A stretch of 64,000 bases of DNA from Uloborus plumipes (taxonomy: Eukaryota; Arthropoda; Arachnida; Araneae; Uloboridae), in NCBI GenBank assembly GCA_038373865.1, contig JAXGGA010002255.1, positions 62,001 to 126,000 of the forward strand, given 5' to 3'. The position numbers and the translations under genes are program-made. Under the pieces are notes generated by a model that worked only from the letters and a program-made list of their open reading frames with translations, had not been told where the DNA came from and made no database searches. Below are positions 39,701 through 51,700 of this stretch, piece by piece (within the stretch, counting starts at the first letter, position 1; each line of letters begins with the position of its first letter).

Positions 39701-42700
39701 CCCCCCCTTTTGGTGCACCAGCTGCCTTTGATGCAAATTTGAAGTAAATTGGTTTCAAATCGTGGCAAAAGTAGTCCTTCAAATCTCATTTTACTCTTTC
39801 AATGCTCCTACAAAACGCCTACATTTGCTATTTCTAAAACTAGTATGAACCCTGATTTCCTTTTTGCGGGGTGAGGAATTGATCATAATAGTCCGTACTA
39901 CTATTAGGATTAGTAATGTATCTTAAATCCAGAGTTCGTGGTGGTGTTGACACTCGAAATCTTTCTCATTGCGCAATTGGCGTCATATATTACCAAGCAC
40001 ATGCGTTATTGTTGGCTATTTGTTAAGTGATCTGTTCCCATGCAAATTGGTTTTGTACACATCAGCTTTAAGCCTACTGACGTGATTGACATTATTCCAA
40101 ATTGGAGAGGGGCATGTGCCAATTTAGTGTGCATAAGACGCGTGTTTCTTGGTAAGAAGTTTGTTGCTAGTTAAGTGTTAGCAGTGGATTGTTCGTAATG
40201 TAGGATGATGATTGCATTTAAGATAAATGTGTTGGTTATTCTGCCTTTATTTTCTTTTCTAAATAGTGGTGGATTTATCATTTTAATTGAGCTTGAATAT
40301 ATAAGGAATTTTAGAAACTTAGTTTTTTCCCCCCAATGATTGTTACATGGTTTATGAAGTTGGGACCAAAAATGAATTTCCTAACAGTTATAGCTCCTGA
40401 TATTGCATCTATTTGTCTACTTTAGTGTGTCAGTATTTTGGACCAGTGTGAGTACACTTTGTCTACCAAAGATTCCTGGTAAAAGAATACACAGTATTTT
40501 CTTTTATAGGTGTTGTTTCTAGTTTTTGAAGTTAGCCCCATGTACACTGCTTCAGCTAATGTATCGATGGGGGGGAGGGGGGGGGGGTTTGATTAGATTG
40601 GAATCAAAAATTTATCGAAAACTTTCCACATATGTTATAGTTTTCCATAAATGTTGTTTTTTTTTTTGCAAGAGTTTACAAACGCCCTACTGTATTTTCA
40701 GGTAGATAGCTGCGGCTTATAGTGTTTAAAAGCTGAATTTCAACTCCTGCCTCTTATACGCCATGAAAGTTTTTTTTTATTTTTTCAAAGGACATGTTAT
40801 GTTTATTTAGTCCTAAAAGAGTCTAACATCCAAAGCCATTAGCCACTACTGCAACACCATTGAACAGTTCTATTTTGAAAAGGGTGACAGCATTTCTGCT
40901 TATTAAGATGTTATTTTATTTTCCTAGGTCCCATAACGAAGGGGAATAAATTAAGAAAAAAAAACCATCAACAATAACCAGGGTCTAATAAAGGAATCCA
41001 AATGAAAAAATAAATAAAAAGCTGTTGCTGAGGGAATGAGAAGTAAGGTTGCTGTAGAAACTAATCAAAGTAGGACAAGGTTACTATAAGTTGCAGTTAT
41101 CGCCAAAATGTTGCAACGTTTCAATTATGTATGATATTGAAACACTGTTTTCAAATTCTTCGTCATTGTTTTTGAACGATGTCAATAGGAGTATGCTGGA
41201 TGTCAATAGGAGTATACTGCAGCAGCGTAGGTTCTTGCAGATAAAATTTTAAACTAAGTTTTATGCGGCTTATAGGCTGATGCGGCGTATCTGATGAAAC
41301 ACATTTTTTTCTCCCGAATTTTACCAAGTGCGGCATATGCAGTGGTGCATATACGGTGGTGCGGCTTATCTCCGCGAAAATACAGTATATATCCAGGTGG
41401 GCCCCGATGGGAGATTACTGCAATCTCTGAAAAATTTCTTTATTCAGCAAGTTTTATCTAATTGTTTGGCAAATACAGTATTGCATTGTTGCAACATTCT
41501 TTTAATAATGATTAGTGTCTTATATCTTTAGATACAGGTAGTTGTTTGTCTGTCGCTAACAAATTTAGAATTTCATTCGGCAGATTAAGGATTTTTTTAA
41601 TAAATTTCTTTTAAAATATCAAAATGTTTCATTGTTTTAATTGTTTTGAATCATTTAAAAAAGTTGAGTAAACATTCTTAAGAAGTTATTGTTCCCTTAA
41701 AAAAAAGTGTAAGATTGATTTAAAAACTGGATTAACTTATTTGTAGGACTGGCATTGTAATGAAAGGGTTCTACATACGCAAGCTTTGCGAAGGAAACAA
41801 ATATCTCAGCAAGGCAAAACGTCCATAGCACCCCCACAGATGCCTCCACCACACCCAGGATATGCCCCTGATGCTGCTCTTTTAGCAATTAGGCGGCATG
41901 CTCTTCAATATATCAATCCTAAAGAACTTTCTGTAAGTAAATATTTTTCTTTTATTCATAGGTTTACAACCAAAATTACGTTGTAACTCATTTATCTGTT
42001 TTCAACAGATTGATGATTAAGTACTTGCTTTGAAAAGTGCTCCATTTATGAAGTTATATACTCCATTTTCAAAAAGTCATAGTTGTGTTCAAACTTAAGG
42101 AATCTATCATTTTTGTAGAAAATTCCCATTTCTTACTCATCACTTTCAAGGACCATTCAATAATTATTTGCAAAGTTGTGGTCATATTCCATTGAATAGT
42201 GATTTTTTATTACAATCAAGTACTGAACAGCTCTTTAAGCAGGGTGTAAAAAAATCAATGATTTTTTTTTAATTAAAAAAATCAAATTTTTTTTATTTAA
42301 ATCAGATTTTTTTATTTAAATCGAATTTTTTTGATTAAAAAAAAAATTAACATCAGTTATTAATTAATTTACATTTATGAACAACTTTCTGTTAAGTTTT
42401 TAAAAATAGAAAAACACCTTTGAAGTAAAACTTCACCAGTAAGGAACCCAGAAAAAGTGTTAGTAGCCAATCTGAAAATAATCCTGTCTACTAGCTAGGA
42501 TAAAAATCAAATGGGGCAGGAAGCTTAACCCAAACCTCACTTCTTTCAGCCCCCCCCCCCTTCTTTATTTTGCGTTTGTTTTATAAAGTTGGAATATATT
42601 TCATTTCCTCTACTGATAAAGACTGCCCCCCTCCCCCCAAGTTGCTAATCCAAGGCATAGAAAATTCATCTTCAGTCTGGTTTTTGTTTTTTTCCACTGA

Positions 42701-45700
42701 AAGTATATCACAAACATCCTATCATGTCCCCCCCCCCCCAATTCACTCTTTGCAACACCTGCTCTGCAGCTGCATGCATTTTCTTTATTTCACATATTAG
42801 ACAAAACAAATGGCACTATTTGTGCATACATATTATTTGGACTGCAACCTTCCACCATCTGTGGAGGGGGGATGAGTAGAATTACTTTTGGATTTATTAG
42901 ATGGAAATCAAAGCTCTAAAAGAAAATTATAAAAATAATGAAATTGGGATTGTCTAAAAGAATTTAATAAGGATTAAAATAAAAAGTGATTTAAATGATT
43001 TTTTTAAAAAATCAATTGATTTAAATCATTGACACCCTGTCTTTAAGGCATCCAAAAACTGCAGTTTTGCCTTTGTTTTGGGCTTGCCAGTCTGAAATAG
43101 CCATAATACACCTGAAGACAAAAAACCTCATGAAGAAGCTTAGTATATCCTCATACTGGCAGTTAAAAATATTTCAGCATATCAGGGAAAGGTTTTCACA
43201 GATGGAACAGCTTTTTCTGGAGACATAAAGATAAAAGCTTGGATATAAAGTTACATATTTCCACCTCATATTTGGAGGTAAAGCAGAATTGCAAACCAAT
43301 ACCATACAATTTGTTGCAGCATCCATATGTTGCAGTTTCACCTTGTTTATGGCTCATCCTTCAGTAATAGCCATAACAAAGCTGATAGTTGCTCATCATG
43401 GAAGCTTAGTGTATTTTTACTCTGGTAGCTAAAAATATTTGAGTCCAGCAACCAGAAGTTTCCAAATATGCCTGAAAGGTTAACGGGGCTTCCAAATTAA
43501 CAGCTTGGCTTGTAGGTTAACAACCTTAGCACATTTTGAGCAATCACGTAACTCATTTCAGTTGGAGAATTAGCCTCTAAACATTATATTCACAGCAGGC
43601 CTATGAATTCCCATTAACACTTTTAACTTTCATTAAGTGGTCCCATTACCTGAAAATTATCCAAACGACCAAAAATTTTTTTATGTATTTCAAATCTAAA
43701 AGTTATTTCAAACACACCGACCAAAGTTCATGGAATTAGCTCAAATATTTAAAATTTAGTGAGTGATTTTAGATCACGAAAAGTAGTGTTCTAATTGAAA
43801 AGCAAAACTTCAAAGTGCTTTTTTTTTCGATTCTTAGTTTTTTGTGTTTCCATCTCACTGGAGTGGCTAAGGATTTTTTTTTAATTAAAGGTACAGCTTT
43901 AAAACAATATATTTTTTGCACTCAGGATAATATACTTAATAAAACTGTGCAATGAATCAGCAGTTAATAAATTACTATTTTTTTTACAACTTGTTATACC
44001 GCTAAAAACAGTTTTTCTGAGAAATTTTTGTGATTTTTGCATAAAAGATCACAAAATATTTTCGAATCAAAACATATGAAAATGAATGCACAAATTTTTA
44101 GAGGTGATTATTGTGATCATTTAGCAAAAAGAAATTTTGAAATATGGTCAAAACAAAAAAGGCTTAGGGTTTTAAAAAATATATATATATTTTTAATTTC
44201 ACTAATTTTCAAAAAACGTGAGCCATGTTTGCTTGTATATTTTCAGTGTTTGAAAATAAGTTATAAATTGTTAAATTAGTGTATAAACAAAGGCTTCAAA
44301 GAATTGCATCTTTCAGGTAAGTTTAAGAAAATTGTTTTATAGATACCACTGTCTAAGGTCCTTTAAGGTACGGAACAGTGATAATTAAATCAAAAATTTT
44401 GCTTAACACAATAAAATTTCTAAATGTATAACACTTCAAAATAAAAATGAAGATACTAAGAATAATAACTGCAATGAATAAAAATTACAAAAAAATGGCG
44501 GGGAATGCTACATTACCACAAAAGTAAATCTCAAGGTGTTGACAGTTATGTTTGAAATTATGTATGTGTCTGAAATTCATTTTAAGAAATAGTTGCACAA
44601 ACACTTTGTTGCTCCTCGTGTAAAGTTTGAACTGAGAAACAACTGAAAAATAATTTCGTAAAAATTTTATCTTTTATGATCACTTGGTATTCCTGATTTA
44701 TTTTATTCAGGAGTTGTCTGAAAATTGATGAATTGAGCTGTCTGAATTAAAATGTGCAAAAATTGTGCTCAAACGTTAATTAATAAATTAATATCACTTA
44801 ATCTTTAGTTTAAACAAAAAAAAAAAAAAAAATCAGTATTTTTGAAGTTACTTTTAGAAAATAGAATAATTTTGTGATACAAGGTTGTTGAGGTAAAACT
44901 TCTCCAACTTTATGGGCTGTGCAGGGATCTTACGGATCATAATAAGGTGAGAACTTAGGATGACAGGAAGGATAATCCAGATAATGCGCTCAACATGTTT
45001 GTGAATAAAACAAAAGTTCTAACTGACGCCAGTTATTTTCACTAATGCATGAGCAAGACATGCTGCTTACTATCTATATCACAAATATTGCATTCACAAA
45101 AGACTATGTTATGGAACCAGGGTTCGTACGCTCCTTACAAACTCCTTATAAACTCCTGCTTTTTAATAAGAAAAAATAAGGGCCCTTAAAACTCCTGAAT
45201 TTTGCCATTATCTCCTTACAAACTCCTTAAGTTTTATTCTGTTAAATGTTTTCTTCTACCGCTAATTCCAGGGGCGATTGCAGTGGTGCAAGTGCTGCGC
45301 CAATTGCACCACGCTGCGCCAAATAAAGAATCTTGCGCCATCTTGCTCCTAAACACACTTTTTGATCGAAATTGCGTCTAACTGCGCCAAAACGGCCGTT
45401 TTTCTAGCGAATATCGCGAAAAAGTGGCATTACTTCCGCTTTTGTTAACCATACATTATGACGGTTGCTATGGCGATATTCTGAACACGTGCGTCGCGAA
45501 AAATATTCTCCTTATCTGAAATTTCAATCCTTTTGCATCGTGCAAAAATTTTGATATTTTTCAGAATCCAAAATTATTTTGACATATGCTACCTCAGCTT
45601 AACTTATTTTATGTTTTATTTTGAGAAAAATAATTTATTTTAAAAAGCATGTCAACATCTAGCATTTACGTCACGGACGAAGCTTCTTGTGTTGAAGATT

Positions 45701-48700
45701 TCAATCCAATTGCATCTTACAAACATTTTAATATTTTTGACAATTAACCGTTATTTTGACAATAGATACCTTCCATTAGCTTATTTTAGCTTGTATTTTG
45801 ATAACAAATAATTAATTTTTTTCCTATTTATATACCTATTAATTTTTGCAAGCTTGATTTTAATAAGCATTAGGTTAACCATTGCTTCATTTTTTGGAAA
45901 ACAATTAAAGCAATCAAGCACATAATGTTTATTTATGGTTTTGTACTGAAAGGCAGTATTTTGAAAAGTTGAATTTGTAAAATTATAATTTTAAAAGCTT
46001 AAAATAGAATTTTCCATGCTACTAGTAGCAGTGCTCCCATTAGGTCATTAATGGAAAGATTAAGTTTTGATGTGTTGTACAAAATTCAGAGATACTTTAC
46101 AGTAGCACATAATTATCTCATTCTGCTGTTTAGAAGTTCTAACGTCTTTAAGTTTTGTAACCAGCACAGATTTAAAGCATTAAAAGCAGAGAGACAAACA
46201 AATTAAATATGAAGCAGTATACGATAGTTACACAAGAAGCTTAATCCAATCAAGAGTCATCAGATTCTTTATTAAATTTAGCAAACCAACAACTAAAGTC
46301 AGCTGTTAAGAACAATGTCTTGTCTGAAATCAAGTTGCAAAATGAATGTTAGAAGATGCAGAGAAGTTATGAGAAAGAGAAAGAACAGTAGAATAAAAAG
46401 AAACTAAGTTAAACTTTTAAATTAAGGTTTTTCAGTTTTTAGCACACAAAATCTAATTTTGCACGATAAAACATTAAAAAAAACTTTAATTTACTTTTCA
46501 AGCACAAAGGTAGTTCCTTAATTTTAAGTTAAAGCGCATTGTTGACAAAAGAAAATCCAAATGTTATTGATAATTATGCAACTAAAAAACCAAAAAATGT
46601 CTAAATTTTTCATATTGTCGTGGAAGCTTTAAACCAAACGTTTGCATTTCATATTTGACCACCATGATGCGCTCCTAGGTTATTCATGGATAGGATTCTT
46701 TTCTAAGAAATGAAAAAGGATTGGTAGTATAAATGTAATTGTAAAAAAGTGGATGAGTTTATCGTTTCAATTTGACTTTAAATGATTGTCTTCGGGTTTT
46801 ACACCTAAATTCTAATATATTTTCGTGTTGAAACCGGAAATCCAGTATTTTTCGCTATGCTTTTATCTTCCCACATCCGAAATTTTTTTTCCCTTGTTCC
46901 AAATTTTTGACGATTAATCCATAATTATTAATAATATACATCATATAGACCTGTTAAAATGACATTCTAAAATTGTTTTGTGTAAAAACATTCTTTTGTT
47001 TTCCGCTCTTAAACTTTTGATACCTTCTTTTAAAATCATACAATCCCTTTGCATCCGGTTTGAGAATCGGATTTTTCCGATTTTTTATGTTTACTTTGCT
47101 TTGCTTAGGGGCAAATAAGAGATGTCTTTTTATTCCTATTAAAATTGTAAATTAAAAATTTTCAAGTCGAATTCTGTCTTCCCTATAAGAGTTAAAAAAT
47201 TGAAATTACTTTTAGTTTAAATTTTTTTTCAATTACGTTGATTGTTATTAATAATATGTGTATCATAGAGCTTTAAAATGTAAATTGTTATAATTTTACT
47301 TTGATAAATCCTTTAATGTGCCGTTTTTTCTTTTCTTTTGCTTGTTTAATACGTTCATTATGAAAATCACGATCTCTTTGCATCCGCCATTGGAATAGGA
47401 TTTTTTGCGTTTGTGTTGTTTACTATTCGTTTTCATTAAGTGAACAACTAAAATTTCATTTTATTTTTTAGTGTAAGTCATTAAGTTGAAAAGTTTTCAA
47501 CAAAATTCTGTGCTTTTTAAGAGTGAAAATCGTCAAAAAGTTTATGAAATGTGAAAATTATTTTGGCCTCGACTATCTTCAGTTAGCTTATTACAGTAGA
47601 GTCTCGAAAATACGAGGTAATTGGGGCTCATGCCACCTCGGATTACTGAAAACTCGGATTATCCGGAAAAAATTCTTAACAACAGAAACGTAACACTTTT
47701 CGATCATCATTAGTGAGATAAACTTAATTTCAAGTCGTTTTACATATCAAGTTATTATTTCCAAAGCATATCTTAATATATCTCTAGTAGATAAAGAATA
47801 TTTCGTGACACTTGATGAATGTCTTTGACACCAACCTCTCAATACATTTTTTACTACTTTATTGTGAGTACAAAAGAAAATTTTCCAATAGCAAAAGGTT
47901 CTTATTTTCAGATTTTAATGCAAATTATCTTTTTAACTATTGACGATAGACCTTAAAATGTCAATAAAAGAGCCTCGGATTAAGCGGAACCTCGGACTTT
48001 TGAGACTCGGATTTTCGAGACTCTACTGTATTATTATTTTAATAATTATTTTATTTTCTTATGTGGATTCTAGTTACAAAATTTTTAATAAGTGTCTTGT
48101 TTTTGAGAAAGTACTAATTTTCAATCAGTACTTTTTTATTTTTTAAATTCATTTTCAAAGTAAAATTTATATGTTGTTAAAAAATGCGTCTTTTAACTGA
48201 GGAATACTCCTTAAAGATTGAAATTAACTCCTGCAAAACTCCTTACTTTTAATTTTCAAATTTGAGTATGAACCCTGGGAACAGAATGCAACAAAATTTT
48301 ACTGGTGCAACTTGCATGAAAAATACTAGCTTTTACTAATGATAATGGTGGTGGGGTTTCCCAACAGACCCAATCCTTTGAGAAGATGCTATAGGAAAAT
48401 ATTTGAATGACTTATCAGTGATACGGATAACGTTGTTAAAAAAGCTAAAGCAACCTTCATGTTAATTAATCCTCTTCTCAACGGGAAAAACAGGTTTTCT
48501 TCCAAAAACAAACTCACTCTCTTCAAGCAAATCGTTCGGCCCTTTATGCTCTACGGAGTCCAAATTTGGGGTATTACCTCCAAAACTACCCTCAAAAAAA
48601 TTCTGGTTATTCAAAATCGCATTCTGCGGAAAATTTCATCCGCCCCTTGGTTCATCAAGGGAAAAGACACTCATAGGGATCTTGGCATTGACTCGGTCTC

Positions 48701-51700
48701 CCATTATTAAACTGGCCCGTAAATTTTTCAATAAAATCCCTTTTCATAGGAACAAACTTATCGAAGATCAGGCAAAATTTAGCTTTCTCCATTTTAGCAA
48801 ATATTAGTATCCTGCTTTTACTTGTAGTATTAATTATGACACTCTTTCTACCCCAGTGGCAGAAACACCGCGACACGGCGACATCGTCGCCGCCAGTGAA
48901 ACCCTCTTGCAGACAGTTTTTGTCTGCACTAATAAAAACAACTTAGAAAAGTTGTCCGCAACTTTCGGCCAATTTCTTTCCCCTCTTGAGCATGCTTTGA
49001 CTTAGGGGCTTTTTTTTCCTCCCCATTTAGCTGCTGGGGGAAAAAAAAAAAAAGCTCTGCCGTGGCCAAACATGGCGCCCGAAACTTTTCTTCGCTTTTT
49101 TGCTCATTAGAGCAGCTGCGTTTTATTTCACTGGGGTTGTTTTTTACTTGAGATACGGCTACATTTTATTTTTCATTCATTTACGTGATATCTGTCCTCC
49201 CTCCTTCAATTTTTGTCCGTTTTTCTATGAAAAAAAAATTGCAAGTTTTCTTTGTACCGTGGGCAAACATGGCGCCCGAAACTTGACTTTGCTTTTTCAA
49301 ACTTCAGAGCAGGCATATTATATTTTACTACTGTTATATTTTTGTTTAAGATAAAGCTGGATTTTATTTCTCATTCATTTGCATCGCATCTGCTCCCCCC
49401 CTCCCCCTCCGATTTTAATCAATCGGTGCTTTATTAACAAAAGTTTTTTTTTTGGATTCATGCTCAGAAAATTGGCTTCTCTATATTTGGTGTAAAGTGA
49501 ATTCTTGCCAAATTTATAGGTCACCCCCCCCCCTACCACCGATCTTTTTGCACATAGTAATTTTAGTCTTTTGTGACTTTTAAAACACAGAAAGTCAAGA
49601 AAAAAAAAAAAAAATGCCGTTTTTTAAAAAAGATTTTAGTTTATGCTCAATGGATCATTAAAAAAAATCAATAGTTTGATCACTGGTATTGCCCTTCTAT
49701 GTCCTAATTTAAAGTCTACCCTTTAAAAAAAAAAAAAAATATTTATCAAATTCAAGTTTGTGACCTGATAATACCTGCAAAAACAGCTCAATACATTTTT
49801 GTCTTAATTTCAAAATTATTCTGAACATTTTAATAAAAAAATCTTTTTGATTTCATTAAAATGACCACAGTTAAAAATGTCGTCTTGAACCATGTCATTA
49901 ATGCAACAGCTCTTGCGAAAAAAAATGAAATAAAAAATTAAAACCTCAGAAAGAGCTAAAGATATCCAAATAGAATTTTAGAAGATTAATGAAATAGCTA
50001 ATGGAACAAATAGAAGAAAAAAATCATTATAAACTGAAACAATGAGTTTCATAACCTGGATAAGTGATAAGGATGCAAACCTATAGTGCTCCCCCTCCCC
50101 CCACCATTATTAAAAATTAAAGTTTAAACTTTTTTATAATTTTGTACCAATCTTGTTTTTTCCTGTGAAAAAAGTAAGAGAAGTTTTTAGAAGCCTTTCT
50201 TTTTGAAATCTTTTATCAGAATTTCATCTTTTCCTTTTTCTTTTTTGAGTGACATGCTCAACAGGTCACAACTTACGGACCGCATGTTACACACTCCTAA
50301 CATCAAAAGTAAAAAACAAAATGAAAAAGAATACATGATGCTTAAACAATATTTTAGATAAAGTGCTACAAATTATAGTTATTATTAAATTATACTTGTT
50401 TAATATATGACTGGTATTTTAAAATTTCACTCGAAATTTGCAGACAGATAATAAAATTGTCAAAGTTTGTCGCAGACAGCTACAAAACTTTCTGCCACTG
50501 GGCTTTCTACTAAAAACAACCCCCTCCCCGACCCACAGACCAGCTGCCCTACGTTCAATCCCATCACAGCCGATTACGGCGCGCTGGTTGATACGGTGGG
50601 TGTCTAGCACGGAAGGGCAGCTCTGACTTTCTAGGACTGCTCTGACTTTCTCGGGGCTTCACTTGCATGCTGGGTCACCCGCACCGGGTTGGCACTCTCA
50701 CTAGGCATCACTTCTGGAAGTCCGTCTTTTTGTTTAACTTTTCTTTTCTTTTCCCTAGTTTTTTTTTTTTTTTTTTGTGGCCCTGAAGACTGCTTTTTTT
50801 TTTCTTTTTTTCCACCATTCGAATCTTTCTTACTTTGCACCCATCCCTAGGCTTTATTATGGACACTGAGAAAAAGAGGTTCCTCTCTCTGCCCATATAA
50901 TATTTCAGTTTAGTTCATTGCTGCAATTCTTGGCTCACAAATGCTTTCAGCATGCCTTGTTATGATGATCCAGAAATGCAAAATGTTTTTTTTTTTTGCA
51001 CTCCTAAGCCACCTATTGTGTACTTGTTTTATATTTTTTTATTTAATAAGTGATGATCTGAATTATTTCTCGGCCAAATTTTATGTGGTTTTGACTCATA
51101 CAATGCTCTGCAGAGTCCCCAGAGTTGAAGTATTTCAATAACCCTGTATATGAATGGTGTATATTTCATACAAATACTTTGCAGTGTTTGCCTAACTCTG
51201 TGATGTACGTTCTTTAGGGGGATGCAAAAAAAATTTTTTTTGAATTTTTTTGGTCTTACCCCGCAGTTTTTTTACACTATTCTTGAATATGATGTATGTA
51301 AAATTTTAGCTCAATTGAATAATATTTAGAGGTCGAGCAACGCGATCGAATTCTATTGAAAATTAGCAATTTCGAGAGTTGGAGTACATAATCTCATTAC
51401 CTGAAATAATATTGTTCTTCATATAAAATGGAATAATTGAAAATGTTAGTTTACTCTACTAAGTAATTAGTCAATAAAATAATAGCTCATCTCTTACCTC
51501 AGTTTGGGTAGAAAATCAGTTTTGGGTAAGTAGCTCGGGCTGTGGTTTCTGTTTTCTTTTCGGTTGTTTGAGATATATGAGTATATTCGGCTAAAACACC
51601 TAGCATCCACTCTAGACAGGGCTCAATATAAGTGACAGAAAGCCACTTTGATAGTAGCTGCTACAGTAAAAAGTATGAGTCAAAATGGGGAGGATTTGAC

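Larger units (their letters stand above)
45118..48277. mobile_element. CAGGGTTCRTAC-ended hAT-like element, 3.16 kb, non-autonomous
   Basis: Inverted ends cagggttcgtacgctcctta and reversed cagggttcatactcaaattt. Subterminal aactccttacaaactcctta-type words are repeated on the left and, inverted or direct, at the right (aactcctgcaaaactcctta). Flanks share a 5-base direct repeat GGAAC (45113-45117, 48278-48282). No transposase frame. It contains a pogo-type MITE (47594-48028), tandem copies of the dispersed core repeat (45480-45800) and a ttgcgcca-rich patch at 45270-45400 that may mark another insertion. Confidence 0.65.

Noticed and set aside
50500..50640. B-box-like word gttcaatccc in a GC-richer patch
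   Set aside because: No tRNA fold, no A box at the right distance and no poly(A) or duplication.
50631..50896. Lys-rich minus-strand frames
   Set aside because: They come from translating the T/C runs at 50730-50815 and are low-complexity artefacts.
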